The notes below the pieces were generated by a model. The model had not been told where the DNA came from. It made no database searches and worked only from the letters and a program-made list of their open reading frames with translations. A stretch of DNA of 64,000 nucleotides. Origin: Croceivirga sp. (lineage in GTDB: Bacteria > Bacteroidota > Bacteroidia > Flavobacteriales > Flavobacteriaceae). Position numbers and translations under genes: made by a program. Shown one piece after another: positions 44,253 to 54,092 of the stretch (positions are counted from its first letter, which is position 1; the number at the start of each line of letters is the position of its first letter). The stretch is taken from positions 124,001 through 188,000 of the forward strand of contig JANQQQ010000008.1 of the NCBI GenBank assembly GCA_028284935.1, written 5' to 3'.

Positions 44253-45455
44253 ATGAAAACAACAGTAGTCATCGGAGGGAATTTCGCTGGGATGACGGCA
44301 GCCCTCGAAATTAAACGTAAAGGTAAAAGAAATCATAGGGTAGTTGTTATTGATAAATCCCCTTTGTTCCTATTTATACCTTCATTGATATGGGTACCTT
44401 TTGGTAGAAGGAAGATTAAGGACATCTCTTTTAGAAAGGATGAAATTCTTAAAAAAAAGGGAGTTGAATTTGTCCAAACGGAGGCTTTAAGTGTAGCGCC
44501 TGAGAACAATGTGGTGAGAACGAAAAGAGGAAATTTTGGCTATGACCATCTAGTAGTAGCTACTGGTCCAAAGGTCGATTACAACGTTGCTCCCGGAGTC
44601 AAGGAACATGCCCATTACATTGGTACGCCCCAAGGGGCAATGGACACAAAAAAAGCTTTGGAGAAATTTAAGGAAGCACCAGGGCCCATAGTCATTGGGG
44701 CGACCCAAAATGCGGGTTGTATGGGAGCTGCCTATGAGTTTTTATTCAATATAGAAAAATGGCTTCGCGAGCAAAAAATACGTAAGAAGGTGGATCTGTA
44801 TTGGGTGACTCCCGAAACCTATCTTGGCCATTTTGGTATCGACGGTATGCCAGGCGGCGAAACCATGTTGAAATCGTTTATGAAAATGTTCAACATCCAT
44901 TACCGAACCGAGGTAGCGGTGGAAAGGGTGAACCCAGAATCCGTAGTACTTTCCAATGGAGAGACATTGCCCAGTAGTTTTACCATGTTAATGCCACCAT
45001 TCATTGGGGTTGACTTTGTTACAAATTCACCGGGACTTCATGCTACTTCAAATGGTTATTTACCTGTTGGGGAAGACTACCGTCATAAGGACTGGGCCAA
45101 TGTATGGGCCGCTGGAATTGCGGTTCAGGTAGATTTGCCCTTTACACCTGGAAAGGTACCCTTCTCAGGACCAAAAACAGGCTATCCTTCTGATGAGACC
45201 GGTAAAATCGTTGCGGAAAATATTGTTAGGGTCGAAAAAGGAAAGGACAAGCTCCGTAAAAAGGCATGGGGCAAAATACCGGGTATTTGTGTCATGGATG
45301 CCGGTAAAAAAGAGGTGATCATTTTAAGCGATCACTTGTTTAAGCCCAGAAAGTTTGCTGTCATGATTCCTAATGTATTCTACGACTTTTTCAAAGTATT
45401 GTTCGAGAAATACTTTTTGTGGAAAACACGAAATGGCTATTCGCAGTTGCCATAA
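44253..45455 (+). CDS. sulfide:quinone oxidoreductase-like flavoprotein
   Basis: 400 aa. FAD motif VVIGGNFAGMTAA at the N-terminus (a GxGxxG variant), HLVVATGP and WAAGIAVQ of the disulfide-reductase fold. Cys156 (QNAGCMGAAYEF) and Cys346 (PGICVMDAG) match the two active-site cysteines of sulfide:quinone reductases, and the C-terminus FEKYFLWKTRNG is also typical. It would oxidise sulfide to persulfide or sulfur and pass electrons to menaquinone at the membrane. The substrate is not proven; other NAD(P)/FAD oxidoreductases share the fold. Single gene, own promoter region. Confidence 0.72.
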   Translation: MKTTVVIGGNFAGMTAALEIKRKGKRNHRVVVIDKSPLFLFIPSLIWVPFGRRKIKDISFRKDEILKKKGVEFVQTEALSVAPENNVVRTKRGNFGYDHLVVATGPKVDYNVAPGVKEHAHYIGTPQGAMDTKKALEKFKEAPGPIVIGATQNAGCMGAAYEFLFNIEKWLREQKIRKKVDLYWVTPETYLGHFGIDGMPGGETMLKSFMKMFNIHYRTEVAVERVNPESVVLSNGETLPSSFTMLMPPFIGVDFVTNSPGLHATSNGYLPVGEDYRHKDWANVWAAGIAVQVDLPFTPGKVPFSGPKTGYPSDETGKIVAENIVRVEKGKDKLRKKAWGKIPGICVMDAGKKEVIILSDHLFKPRKFAVMIPNVFYDFFKVLFEKYFLWKTRNGYSQLP

Positions 45456-45484
45456 CGCTTTTTTGATGGGTTGATGATTAAAGG

Positions 45485-45511
45485 CCCACCCTAATGCGGG
45501 TGGGTTCTTTT
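45485..45511 (+). terminator. intrinsic terminator between convergent genes
   Basis: CCCACCC (45485-45491) pairs with GGGTGGG (45498-45504) around TAATGC and is followed by TTCTTTT. It serves the flavoprotein gene. On the other strand it ends in CCTTTAAT and may also stop the dipeptidase transcript, whose stop codon it touches. Confidence 0.8.
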
Positions 45512-46898
45512 AGGTTGACAATTCCGTGAAATACTTGTAGAAATAGGGGATGGTCTCAATCCCCTTGAGGTAATTCCAAATCCCAAAATGCTCATTGGGG
45601 GAGTGGATGGCATCGCTATCCAGTCCAAAGCCCATTAAAATGGTCTTACTTCCCAAAACCTGTTCAAAAAGGGCCACGATGGGGATACTTCCCCCCGTAC
45701 GTTCTGGAATGGGCGTCTTTCCAAACGTGGTTTCATAGGCTTTTGCTGCAGCTTGGTAACCAATACTATCCATATTGGTCACATAGGGCAATCCCCCGTG
45801 GTGGGGTGTCACCTTTACTTTGACCCCTTTAGGAGCAATGGACTCAAAATGTTGACTAAAAAGCTGGGTAATCTCATCCGGGTCTTGATGGGGTACCAAC
45901 CGCATGGAGATTTTGGCGTAGGCCTTACTGGCGATAACCGTTTTTGCCCCTTCTCCGGTATAACCACCCCAAATGCCATTGACGTCCAAAGTAGGTCGAA
46001 TAGAATACCGTTCGGGAGTGGTAAACCCTTTTTCTCCGTACACCTCGGCAATATCCAAATGTGCCTTATACTCCTCAATATCAAATGGAGCCTTGGCCAT
46101 TTCAGCACGTTCCAAGTCAGACACCACTTCTACCTTGTCGTAAAAACCAGGAACGGTAATATGATTGTTCCCATCATGCAATGAAGCAATCATTTTTGAC
46201 AATACATTAATTGGGTTGGGCACGGCTCCACCATAAATTCCAGAATGTAAGTCCCGATTTGGACCGGTAACCTCCACTTCAACATAGCTTAGGCCACGCA
46301 ACCCTGTGGTAATGGAAGGCACATCGTTGGCCATCATTCCTGTATCAGAGATTAGAATGATATCGTTCGCTAGTTTTTCTTTGTGACCCTCTAAAAAATC
46401 CGCTAGGCTATCACTGCCCACTTCCTCTTCCCCTTCTATCATAAACTTGATGTTGCAGGGCAATTGGTCATGGGCTACCATAAACTCCAATGCCTTTACA
46501 TGCATGTACATTTGCCCTTTATCATCACAGGAACCTCTAGCGAATATGGCTCCGTCAGGATGGATATCGGTTTTTTTGATGATAGGTTCAAAGGGAGGTG
46601 ACTCCCAAAGGTCTAAGGGATCCGGGGGTTGTACATCATAATGTCCATAGACTAAAATGGTCGGTAACTTGGGGTCCAGCAACTTTTCACCGTAAACCAC
46701 GGGATACCCCTTTGTTTCACAGATCTCAGTATGCCCGCAACCTGCTTTCTTGAGGGCGCTTTCAACAGCTTCTGCAGTTTTGATGACTTCCTTGGCATAG
46801 GCACTATCGGCACTGATGGAGGGTAGTTTTAATAGGTCGATGAGTTCGTTGACAAATCGGTCTTTGTGTTGTTGGATGTAGTCCTTGATTTCTTGCAT
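45510..46898 (-). CDS. M20 family dipeptidase
   Basis: 462 aa from the ATG at 46898; the frame is open 49 codons further, but that stretch looks non-coding and overlaps the promoter area. Zn-peptidase blocks: ILVYGHYDVQPPDP (metal His and catalytic Asp), GSCDDKGQ (bridging Asp), FMIEGEEEVGS (catalytic Glu-Glu), and the lid or dimer domain with DLHSGIYGG. Cytoplasmic, no signal peptide. It probably splits dipeptides such as Xaa-His or Cys-Gly. Single gene, divergent from tRNA-Leu. Confidence 0.92.
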   Translation of the reverse strand: MQEIKDYIQQHKDRFVNELIDLLKLPSISADSAYAKEVIKTAEAVESALKKAGCGHTEICETKGYPVVYGEKLLDPKLPTILVYGHYDVQPPDPLDLWESPPFEPIIKKTDIHPDGAIFARGSCDDKGQMYMHVKALEFMVAHDQLPCNIKFMIEGEEEVGSDSLADFLEGHKEKLANDIILISDTGMMANDVPSITTGLRGLSYVEVEVTGPNRDLHSGIYGGAVPNPINVLSKMIASLHDGNNHITVPGFYDKVEVVSDLERAEMAKAPFDIEEYKAHLDIAEVYGEKGFTTPERYSIRPTLDVNGIWGGYTGEGAKTVIASKAYAKISMRLVPHQDPDEITQLFSQHFESIAPKGVKVKVTPHHGGLPYVTNMDSIGYQAAAKAYETTFGKTPIPERTGGSIPIVALFEQVLGSKTILMGFGLDSDAIHSPNEHFGIWNYLKGIETIPYFYKYFTELST

Positions 46899-47029
46899 GG
46901 TTCTATTGTCTGAAAGACGAAAGTACAAAAACAAGCTTTGGAAAGCTAAGGGTACATTCCTCCATAAAAGCTGAAAATAGTGGATTCCAATTAAGGGTTT
47001 TAAAATTTTATACAGATGAAAAATTGAAC

Positions 47030-47037
47030 TATATTTG
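47030..47037 (+). promoter_or_regulatory. -7 box of tRNA-Leu
   Basis: TATATTTG is a perfect TAnnTTTG box 27 bases before the mature tRNA. No TTG lies at the usual -33 distance. Confidence 0.5.
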
Positions 47038-47064
47038 CCGTCCAATTTAGCATTGGATGCCTAT

Positions 47065-47146
47065 GCGGGTGTGATGGAATTGGTAGACATGCTAGACTTA
47101 GGATCTAGTGCCGCGAGGCGTGGGGGTTCGACTCCCTTCACCCGCA
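47065..47146 (+). tRNA. tRNA-Leu (anticodon TAG)
   Basis: The acceptor stem GCGGGTG (47065-47071) pairs with CACCCGC (47139-47145), with discriminator A at 47146. The anticodon stem CTAGA/TCTAG encloses the loop CTTAGGA with anticodon TAG (47099-47101). A long variable arm makes it class II, as expected for leucine, and GGTTCGACTCC forms the T arm. CCA is not encoded (CAT follows). Confidence 0.96.
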
Positions 47147-47150
47147 CATA

Positions 47151-47178
47151 AAAAAGCTTCTCCTAGGAGAAGCTTTTT
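47151..47178. terminator. bidirectional terminator after tRNA-Leu
   Basis: A perfect palindrome: AAAAAGCTTCTCCT followed by its reverse complement, with T-runs on both strands. It lies 5 bases after the tRNA and can also act on minus-strand transcripts from 47243. Confidence 0.88.
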
Positions 47179-47190
47179 TATTTATTAACA

Positions 47191-47219
47191 AAAAGGGCCG
47201 CTCCCCCAAGCGACCCCTT
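47191..47219 (-). terminator. terminator of the minus-strand surface-protein operon
   Basis: On the minus strand AAGGGGTCGCT pairs with AGCGGCCCTT (one bulged G, one G-T pair) around TGGGGG and runs into TTTTTG. It lies 24 bases past the last gene of the operon. Confidence 0.75.
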
Positions 47220-47242
47220 CCGTAATTCGCGGTCCATGACCA

Positions 47243-47989
47243 CTATTCATCCACCCGGAATAGAAATTCTTCCGAATCGGATGCGTTATCTTGCCCATCC
47301 ACAGTTTGAATAAGCCATACGTATACATTTCCTGACGATACATCCACGCTAAATGTAGTTTGTGTGGTAGCCCCCAAGGAGACGAGGTTCCCAGGTTCAT
47401 CCAACCCAAAGAACACCTCGAAGTCAACAATGTCATTATCCACATCGCTTGCTGTCCATTCCAAAGTCACTGAAGTCGTGTTTGCCGGGAGTGTTGCACC
47501 CCTGGTGGGACTAACGGCTTCGGCAGGAAAGGGAGCGTAATTTTCAATGCCGGGGCCTTCGTTGTAAAATCTAAAAGCAACACTTTGCGCTGTTACATTT
47601 GTCCCGTTGGCCCGAGAGGTAACGAACCACTCATAGGGCGTTCCCCTTGAAATGGTAATGGCTGCCTCGTTGGTATTGGCAACCGTATTGAAAGAATTTC
47701 CTGAGTTTAAATTGGTCGTTGTCACCAAATAACTATCCGTGTTCTGAGAGGCATTCCATTGAAAGGTAACCGTACTTTCCGTATCACTTATGGGCTGCCC
47801 CTCATTGCATTCCGTATCATCTTCAGGAAAAATGAGGGTGGCCGCCGTTGGATCGGGGATGACCACAGGGTCATCGTCTCCACCTCCGGTTGGCGGAGGA
47901 GGGTTATCGTCCCCGTCCCCACCGGAGCTGCATGCGCCCACAAGCAATAGGGCACAAAACAATATGGCCAGTGTATAATACTTCTTCAT
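47243..47989 (-). CDS. surface lipoprotein with two fibronectin-type-III-like domains
   Basis: 248 aa. Lipoprotein signal with lipidated Cys20 ([10 protein letters not shown]), then a low-complexity acidic/proline linker ([18 protein letters not shown]), the kind of stretch linked to surface export in Bacteroidota. Two beta-sandwich units follow (about 50-145 and 150-245). Each has the Trp/Tyr pattern of FN3-like domains ([50 protein letters not shown]). The second resembles a substrate-binding module. Its ATG overlaps the stop of the upstream gene by 4 bases, so the two are coupled. Confidence 0.75.
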   Translation of the reverse strand: MKKYYTLAILFCALLLVGACSSGGDGDDNPPPPTGGGDDDPVVIPDPTAATLIFPEDDTECNEGQPISDTESTVTFQWNASQNTDSYLVTTTNLNSGNSFNTVANTNEAAITISRGTPYEWFVTSRANGTNVTAQSVAFRFYNEGPGIENYAPFPAEAVSPTRGATLPANTTSVTLEWTASDVDNDIVDFEVFFGLDEPGNLVSLGATTQTTFSVDVSSGNVYVWLIQTVDGQDNASDSEEFLFRVDE

Positions 47990-50091
47990 CGCTTGATAAT
48001 TTTATGGTTAAATAAGGTCGTTTTGTTGGATACATTCAAAATGTAAACACCCTCTGGAAGTGAATTGACATCAATTTGGATAAGTCCATTTGTAACATCC
48101 ATTTGAGTGTCCATAACCTTAGATCCGGAAATGCTAAAGATTGAAGCGTTCACCTTTTCAAATTCATCCCTTGAACCCAAATAAACTGATACGTTGTCCT
48201 CAACTATGGGATTGGGATAGGCCAACATATTTTTAGAAACAACAATGATTTCGTCATAGGAACCTTGACAGCCCTTATCCCCCGTTACGTTCAAGGTATT
48301 CTCAACCTTGTTCAAAGGAAGTGTAATGGTACTTTCACTAGTTCTAAAAGATGCATCGTTTAGTTCAATAAAGTAAGTACTGCTGCCTGAAAGATGAAGG
48401 GTCATAGTCTTTCCAAAGGAATCCACTTTGGAACTGGCGGATAATGGTTCGGGTTCCACTATGGTAATATCAAAACATTGTTCGTAGTCCGTTTGATTTG
48501 CTACTGTGACACAGAGTTCGTAGAAGCCGGCTTGCAAATCGGAAAAAACCAATTCTCGGTCAAAGGAAATGACTTGGTCTACATCGCCCAGTCGCAAGGT
48601 GGCCGTATAATCCAAAACTTCCATGGCCATTAGTTCAATTAAACCATCGTTACTTTCAATACAGCTCTCCCCAGTAATTTTTACGGTGTAGTTATCGGCT
48701 GGTAAGGAAAACGTCGGGCAACCATCAAAATCCACGATGGTGCCGAAAGGCGTATCCGGACAAAGATCCTCTGGGTCTTCTACCCCGTCGTTGTCGGAAT
48801 CATTATCGCAAGCATCACCCACGCCATCTCCATCGGCATCTGCCTGATCTGCATTGGGAATCAATGGACAATTGTCTTCGGAATCGCTGATGCCATCTCC
48901 ATCGTCATCGGCATCACAGACATCACCCTCTCCATCGCCATCAGTATCCAGCTGGTCTGCATTATCAGTAAGTGGACAATTATCCTCACTGTCTAAAATG
49001 CCGTCTCCATCGTCATCGGAATCGCAGACATTACCCTCACCATCCCCGTCGGTATCCAACTGATCTGGATTTGGGATTAGTGGACAGTTATCATCAACGT
49101 CCAGGACACCATCATTATCATCGTCATCAGATTCAACCTCTACCGCAATACAGTCCGAAAGTACTGTTTGTCCACCAAAAGAGATTTGAACGGCATAACT
49201 ACCACTTATTTGCGCGGTAAAACTCCTATTGGTCTCCCCCGAAATTGTGGTATTGGAATTGTTGCAATTGAGCCATTGATATGTTGCTCCTGCAGAATCA
49301 AAATTTGCCGTTAGTAGATTATCCGTTACGGTGACCGTATTGTCTATGGCATCTGGGTCTATTGTAAATGCAGCACTATCATATAGACTCCATGTACCAC
49401 CCTCCGTCCTCACCCTAATGTAAACTGTATGAGGGCCCGTGGCCAATCCATCTGTGGATAGTGCTATCGACTGGGTCAGTTGTCCTGAATTTTCATCCAA
49501 AGGCAAAATAGTTCCGTTACCCACTCCTGGGTCAGGGCCATCAAAGAAATACTCCACTGCATTTATAGGCTCGTCCTCATTTGCAAAATTTCCAATGTAA
49601 AAAATGGTCCTGTCATACAAACTCCAATGGCCATCCGTGTTTCTGGTGCGAATGTAAAAACTGTGGATGCCTTCAGTAAGTCCTGTGGTGGGAATGGCAA
49701 AGGTTTGAGTCAATTGTCCTGTGTTGGTGTTCAACCCTAAACTAGTTCCATTGCCCACACCTGGATCAGTATCAAAAAAATACTCTGCAGTTGAAATGTT
49801 TTGAGTAACATCTGAAACGGCAGTAATAAAAAACACAGTTCGGTCATAAAGACTCCAACTACCTCCCGAAACTTGAGTTCTAACGTAAAGGCTATGAAAA
49901 CCCTCTGTAAGTCCCGTTGTAGGAATAGCAAACTCTTGGGTCAGTTGCCCAGAGTTACCATTTAATGTCAATGCCGTTCCATTGCCTACCCCAGGATCCG
50001 GGCCATCTACAAAATATTCCGCGGCGCCAATGCTCTGTGCCGTTGCCCAACCCCCACATAGGAGTAGACATATCATCAATACCCGTTTCAT
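47986..50091 (-). CDS. secreted thrombospondin-type-3 repeat protein with T9SS type A sorting domain
   Basis: 701 aa from the ATG at 50091 (signal peptide [19 protein letters not shown]); an in-frame upstream ATG would spoil the signal peptide. Three units of about 70 residues follow (about 22-92, 94-165, 171-243), each with [15 protein letters not shown], QLTQ and WSLYD. Then come an Ig-like domain (about 250-320), calcium-binding thrombospondin-3 repeats (about 328-460; DxDGDGxGDxCD type) and a region of unknown fold. The C-terminal sorting domain starts near AYPNP and ends in NHKIIKR. It should be secreted by the type IX system and fixed at the cell surface. Confidence 0.85.
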   Translation of the reverse strand: MKRVLMICLLLCGGWATAQSIGAAEYFVDGPDPGVGNGTALTLNGNSGQLTQEFAIPTTGLTEGFHSLYVRTQVSGGSWSLYDRTVFFITAVSDVTQNISTAEYFFDTDPGVGNGTSLGLNTNTGQLTQTFAIPTTGLTEGIHSFYIRTRNTDGHWSLYDRTIFYIGNFANEDEPINAVEYFFDGPDPGVGNGTILPLDENSGQLTQSIALSTDGLATGPHTVYIRVRTEGGTWSLYDSAAFTIDPDAIDNTVTVTDNLLTANFDSAGATYQWLNCNNSNTTISGETNRSFTAQISGSYAVQISFGGQTVLSDCIAVEVESDDDDNDGVLDVDDNCPLIPNPDQLDTDGDGEGNVCDSDDDGDGILDSEDNCPLTDNADQLDTDGDGEGDVCDADDDGDGISDSEDNCPLIPNADQADADGDGVGDACDNDSDNDGVEDPEDLCPDTPFGTIVDFDGCPTFSLPADNYTVKITGESCIESNDGLIELMAMEVLDYTATLRLGDVDQVISFDRELVFSDLQAGFYELCVTVANQTDYEQCFDITIVEPEPLSASSKVDSFGKTMTLHLSGSSTYFIELNDASFRTSESTITLPLNKVENTLNVTGDKGCQGSYDEIIVVSKNMLAYPNPIVEDNVSVYLGSRDEFEKVNASIFSISGSKVMDTQMDVTNGLIQIDVNSLPEGVYILNVSNKTTLFNHKIIKR

Positions 50092-50095
50092 AATT

Positions 50096-51124
50096 TTATT
50101 GATTAGAGGTATTGATAATGACATTGAGATTTTGACCTGGGGCTACGGCTGTACTTATGGCCTGGATAGTGACTGTGGGAATACCCTCGGTAAAACCAAA
50201 GTTGTCAAAGACGAAGCCACTACCATCGAAAATCCCTAAATTTTCGTTGTTTACACCAGCACCAATGGCTAAAGATCCCGTTTGAAGATTGTAGTCATCA
50301 ATTGCGGGGTCAAAATTAGTGTCGTCATTTGTAGCGACGAAAAGAGGGTCAACATTGTTCAAGTTGTTTTGACCGACTAAAGCTGTTACCGGTACGCCGC
50401 CCAAGTTGAATGTTAGGCAATTGGAATAGGATACTCCATCGTTGTTAGGGTTATCTGTGTTAAAGCTATCGTTGTAGTAGAATATAGTATTCTGAACCAC
50501 CAACGTCCCTGACTCATCCTCTTGATTTATTATGGGTTGAACCGTTGGGTTCAGGAAAATGTTGTTTTTGAAGGTCGTTGATTGGTGGTTTTTTACAATG
50601 AACCTATTTAATATAATGTTGTTTGTAATTAATGCATTCGTGTACGTATTGCTGGAACTTACCGTAGATCCCAATTGAAAAATAACATTACCCCTCATAA
50701 TCAGATTATTGATACCACCGTCGTCAATGTCCACCACACTTTCCACCAAACAATTTTCTATGGTCACATTTTCCAGTGTATTGGTGGTCTTAACCAAAAT
50801 ATCATCATCGATAAGCAGTCCACTTATTTTTGTATTCGAAGCCAAGTTTTCCAAATTAATATCAGTAACCATACTTTTTTTTAGGGGATCACTATGTCCA
50901 TATCCGATTAAAGTCAAAGGCTTGTCAACATTGATATTCCCATAGTTGGTTTCGGACGGATGAACATAAATAATATCTCCGTTAGCGGCTTGGGAAATAG
51001 CTGTTTGCAGATTGTCATAGTCGGCTTGCGTACCAGGGGTATTATCTACTGTGATCACATTCTGGGCATTAAGCAATACCATTGAGCCAAAGAGGCCAAT
51101 ACTAAAAAGGGTAATTTTTTTCAT
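50096..51124 (-). CDS. secreted right-handed beta-helix protein
   Basis: 342 aa with a signal peptide ([16 protein letters not shown]). The body begins with the pattern [20 protein letters not shown] seen in pectate-lyase-like and surface beta-helix proteins, then regular short strands rich in Asn and Ile ([61 protein letters not shown]). This is a parallel beta-helix. No catalytic residues of a lyase are evident, so binding or adhesion is as likely as enzyme activity. It lies 4 bases upstream of the thrombospondin-3 gene. Confidence 0.75.
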   Translation of the reverse strand: MKKITLFSIGLFGSMVLLNAQNVITVDNTPGTQADYDNLQTAISQAANGDIIYVHPSETNYGNINVDKPLTLIGYGHSDPLKKSMVTDINLENLASNTKISGLLIDDDILVKTTNTLENVTIENCLVESVVDIDDGGINNLIMRGNVIFQLGSTVSSSNTYTNALITNNIILNRFIVKNHQSTTFKNNIFLNPTVQPIINQEDESGTLVVQNTIFYYNDSFNTDNPNNDGVSYSNCLTFNLGGVPVTALVGQNNLNNVDPLFVATNDDTNFDPAIDDYNLQTGSLAIGAGVNNENLGIFDGSGFVFDNFGFTEGIPTVTIQAISTAVAPGQNLNVIINTSNQ

Positions 51125-51135
51125 TTTGTTGATTT

Positions 51136-51693
51136 TTAATTTGTAGTATATGGAACTTCATTGATTTTGCCTTGAGTGACCAAATACTCTTGACCCGTAT
51201 CCTCATCTATGGCAAGAAATGAAAAGTCACCTGAAATAGTATTGGTCTCTGTATTTAGCGCTGTAATTTCAAAAATGGCATACCCTCCAGCTTGATTGCT
51301 ATCAGCTAGAACAACATCAGCGGAGGAAAGCGTTGCGGCACCAAAGGAATAAGAGCCAACAACTGTTCTAAAACCTTGGTTTTCTAAAGAATCCCAAATG
51401 GCACCTGGTGACAATTGGTCTAAATTTTCAAAGGTGAATCCAATACCTATTCCCTCTGATACTGCGGATCCGACCTCACTATCCAAATAGCTGCCAGCAA
51501 TTACAAATTGAGAAAATGAATCACTGAGGAAAAGAGTGGCAGAAACATTTTGATCATCTGAAGCATATGATTGTCCATTGATTTGAGCAGTCAATAATGT
51601 TCCGCGATTTTGATTGTTTTCATCTCCTCCATTGGACTCGGAAGAACAGCTGATAAAAACCAGAATTGAAACGATTAAACTTAACTTTTTCAT
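51136..51693 (-). CDS. lipoprotein of unknown function (DUF6252-like)
   Basis: 185 aa. Lipoprotein signal (ILVFISCSS, Cys16) and a short Asn/Glu-rich linker. The mature part is all-beta in appearance: LTAQINGQSYASDD, FVIAGSYLD, GYAIFEITALNTETNTISGDFSFLAID and a final YLVTQGKINEVPY. The last strand pattern (TNTISGDFSF ... TQGKIN) is that of small Bacteroidota lipoproteins grouped under DUF6252, a tentative placement. It sits directly against the upstream gene (0 bases) and 11 bases before the beta-helix gene. Confidence 0.6.
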   Translation of the reverse strand: MKKLSLIVSILVFISCSSESNGGDENNQNRGTLLTAQINGQSYASDDQNVSATLFLSDSFSQFVIAGSYLDSEVGSAVSEGIGIGFTFENLDQLSPGAIWDSLENQGFRTVVGSYSFGAATLSSADVVLADSNQAGGYAIFEITALNTETNTISGDFSFLAIDEDTGQEYLVTQGKINEVPYTTN

Positions 51694-53373
51694 TTATTTT
51701 ATTTTTTCTGAAATACTCTCAATTGTACCCACTATCTGCCTAGCCTCTTCAATGCCTTTAGCCTCAATTTCTACCTTGTACTGATAGGGCTTAATTTCAC
51801 CATCAACATAAGTTTTGACGATTTTTTCCAAATGGTTTGTGTTTAGCTCCGCTACTACATGTTTCCCTTTTACTTTTATCGTGCAATTTTTTGGATTGAT
51901 ATCATTTAAGCTGAATTCTTGGACAGTTTCCGTACTCTTCTTAAGATTGGAAAATACTGTGGTGATTTTAAGGGTGTTGGTCTTGGCATCAATCAATTCA
52001 ATGTAAAGATCATAGCCGTCCTCCCCAATCTTGACTTTTTGCATTAACGTTTTTAGTTTTTCTACCGCTTCTGAAGTCGTGGAACTGGAATAAGAAATGT
52101 TCCCCATTTTTTCTCCCTGAAGGTTGGCCAATGTTTTTAGGGCTTCGGTCCCCACGATTGCGTCTTCAATAGACGTAAAGTAGACCTTAGTGTCCTTATC
52201 GTAATTCTGTAATTCACCATTTTTGATAACCTTGACGAACTTTACCGACTTTTTCGTGGGTATCCTAGTGAAGAGTAAATTCTTTTGCCCGTCATAATCG
52301 ACGTTGTTGGCATTGATATCACCAAAATTTAATTGGTACAGATACTCCGTACTCTTTTCCGGCTCTGCAAAAGTCTGTTTTAGCTGGGCCACATTTTCTT
52401 GCATTGATAGGTTTTGAGTAATGCTCCCTTTGCTAATGGATACCTCAGATGCAACAGCATTTACGAATTTGAGCGCCTTTGGGGCAGAGGAAACATCCGT
52501 TCTATTATTTTCAAACGCTTCTTCCGCCAAGGGAATAACCTTTTTTAGGACCTTGTAGATATCCTTGCCATTGGTTATGGATTTGGCATATAATCGGAGC
52601 GTATTGGTATAACTCTTCTGCTCACCATCTTCACTGTATTTGATGCCTTTGATACCTCTTCTGGTCCCGACCGATACCACAAGTTCCTCTCCAGTTATTT
52701 TATACCCGACAGAGTTAGGGTTTAGAGTGGATAGATTGAGTTGATAGGATTGGGACCTTGTTTTGCTTTTGGTATTAAGGAACTGTTCCAAAAATAGTTG
52801 TCCTGGAATGTCCGAGGTCGATGTTTTTTGGACAATTTGTTTGCTAGGAAGTTCAACATCAGCAATATTCTCCAATAACCAATCCATATGCTCCCCGAAA
52901 GAAGAAAGTGCCAATCGTTTCCCTTCCTTTTTAATGGCCACGGGAATAAGCTCTTTAACGGCCTTTTCAAGTTGCTTTCCATTTTCGGAATCGGAGGCAT
53001 AGAGTTGAAGTTTGTCCGTGTAGGCCAATTTATCACCTCCGTTGCTCACCATCTGTACTAACTTTTGTTTGCCACTGACCAGTAACTGAACAATAATCAC
53101 GTCTTTTTTGGTAAGTGCCCTAACCGTATTTTGGTCAATGTCCGACGGTCCAAAGATGTATTGGATTTCTTTTTCCCTTCCTTTGGTATCAACTTCAACC
53201 AAGGAATATTGGACCAAACCGTCATCTAGGGATCTTAGTTCTTGTCTAAAGGTTACTTTTCCCGTCTCCACCGTATTTAAATGGTTCTGAACGAGTTCGA
53301 GTTCCTGTGCCCAGCCCATTGTCGGAAAGAACAACAAGACCCATATGTATGTGAAGAATCTGGTGATGTGCAT
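51694..53373 (-). CDS. secreted protein built of four similar about 130-residue units, unrecognised family
   Basis: 559 aa from the ATG at 53373 (signal peptide with YIWVLLFFPTMGWAQ); a frame opening 15 codons earlier is less likely. I do not recognise the family. Four units can be lined up (about 24-150, 160-290, 300-425, 430-555). Each has a strand such as YQLNFGDINANNV or EFSLNDINPKNC, then a basic strand, G-x-x-x-x-Y, an LYA-like strand and a helix with an LK-x-LIP-like end. The units are diverged. Periplasmic or outer-membrane location is expected. First gene of the operon that ends at 47243. Confidence 0.6.
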   Translation of the reverse strand: MHITRFFTYIWVLLFFPTMGWAQELELVQNHLNTVETGKVTFRQELRSLDDGLVQYSLVEVDTKGREKEIQYIFGPSDIDQNTVRALTKKDVIIVQLLVSGKQKLVQMVSNGGDKLAYTDKLQLYASDSENGKQLEKAVKELIPVAIKKEGKRLALSSFGEHMDWLLENIADVELPSKQIVQKTSTSDIPGQLFLEQFLNTKSKTRSQSYQLNLSTLNPNSVGYKITGEELVVSVGTRRGIKGIKYSEDGEQKSYTNTLRLYAKSITNGKDIYKVLKKVIPLAEEAFENNRTDVSSAPKALKFVNAVASEVSISKGSITQNLSMQENVAQLKQTFAEPEKSTEYLYQLNFGDINANNVDYDGQKNLLFTRIPTKKSVKFVKVIKNGELQNYDKDTKVYFTSIEDAIVGTEALKTLANLQGEKMGNISYSSSTTSEAVEKLKTLMQKVKIGEDGYDLYIELIDAKTNTLKITTVFSNLKKSTETVQEFSLNDINPKNCTIKVKGKHVVAELNTNHLEKIVKTYVDGEIKPYQYKVEIEAKGIEEARQIVGTIESISEKIK

Positions 53374-53462
53374 TGAAGAATATGATAAATCAAGGCCGAC
53401 TTTGCTGTTGCGGGTCATCGGCCCTGATTGCCAATTAAACTACTTGAACATGTTTCATGAAA

Positions 53463-53484
53463 CCATTCTGGGATTCCAGAATGG
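53463..53484 (-). terminator. hairpin after the beta-barrel gene
   Basis: CCATTCTGG (53463-53471) and CCAGAATGG (53476-53484) form a perfect 9-base stem with a 4-base loop, 1 base past the stop of the 53486 gene. On the minus strand only TTT follows, then a second small palindrome GTTTCATGAAAC. A terminator is likely but not of the strongest type. Confidence 0.6.
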
Positions 53485-53485
53485 A

Positions 53486-54013
53486 TTACAGGTCAAAATA
53501 ATAATGGATTCCACCACCTCCGTTGAAACCTCCGATAGACGAAAGACCATCAAAAGCGATATTGGTATAGCCCAGTTCAAAGCTAAATGCCAATCCATCA
53601 ACAAAATTGTTGAAGCTCCATTCTATACCTCCTCCAGCACCTATTGCAATGGCATTTTCACTAAACTCGCCCCCTAATATGGGTCCTAGGTCATACTTAT
53701 AGGTCCAATATCCGAGTTGTCCATACAAGTAGGGTTTCCAAGTGGCAAAATCAATGTCTCCCTCATCAAAATTATAAGCATAGCGCCCGGTGATGGAGAA
53801 ACTGCTGTCATTCGCAAAACTGAAACCGTAATTGGCGGACCCCACTATTAATTGACCGGTGTGGTTCTCCGTAAAATTATATTTGGCAGAAACGCCAAAG
53901 TTTAATGATGTCCAAGCAAGTCCAGCTCCAAGTGTGCCGGCTTCGGACATTTGGGCATTTGATGTAAGACCGCTTAGAAGTAGGACAATACAAAGAGTAC
54001 TTAGTTTTTTCAT
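53486..54013 (-). CDS. outer membrane beta-barrel protein
   Basis: 175 aa from the ATG at 54013 (signal peptide LCIVLLLSGLTSNAQ); an upstream in-frame ATG lies within the promoter. The mature part alternates polar and aromatic/hydrophobic residues as in 8-stranded barrels: LGAGLAWTSLNFGVSAKYNF, GRYAYNF, YLYGQLGYWTY and a terminal GGGIHYYFDL with C-terminal aromatic-rich strand. It probably resembles OmpW/PorT-like small barrels, though no family is certain. Transcribed alone from a promoter that carries the TACGG-N4-CCGTA element. Confidence 0.78.
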   Translation of the reverse strand: MKKLSTLCIVLLLSGLTSNAQMSEAGTLGAGLAWTSLNFGVSAKYNFTENHTGQLIVGSANYGFSFANDSSFSITGRYAYNFDEGDIDFATWKPYLYGQLGYWTYKYDLGPILGGEFSENAIAIGAGGGIEWSFNNFVDGLAFSFELGYTNIAFDGLSSIGGFNGGGGIHYYFDL

Positions 54014-54048
54014 AACTGGATTGGTTTTACTATGATTTTTAGTTAAAC

Positions 54049-54092
54049 CAAACCTAATCATGAAAGGGCAATGGGTTTTACGGCTTCCCGTA
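54049..54092 (-). promoter_or_regulatory. promoter with TACGG-N4-CCGTA operator, beta-barrel gene (P2)
   Basis: Inverted repeat TACGG (54079-54083) / CCGTA (54088-54092) with 4 bases between; then, on the minus strand, 22 bases to a perfect -7 box TAGGTTTG (54056-54049). The start codon is at 54013. The same layout stands before the 57934 gene. No TTG at -33, which suggests dependence on an activator. Confidence 0.65.

Noticed and set aside
46899-47045. N-terminal extension of the dipeptidase to an upstream start at 47045
   Set aside because: The added residues have no family match, overlap the promoter area next to tRNA-Leu, and the conserved protein begins at the ATG at 46898.
48780-49130. 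Repetitive DNA resembling a tandem or CRISPR-like array
   Set aside because: The repeats are the Asp/Gly codons of calcium-binding thrombospondin-3 units in the 47986-50091 gene; there is no repeat-spacer pattern.
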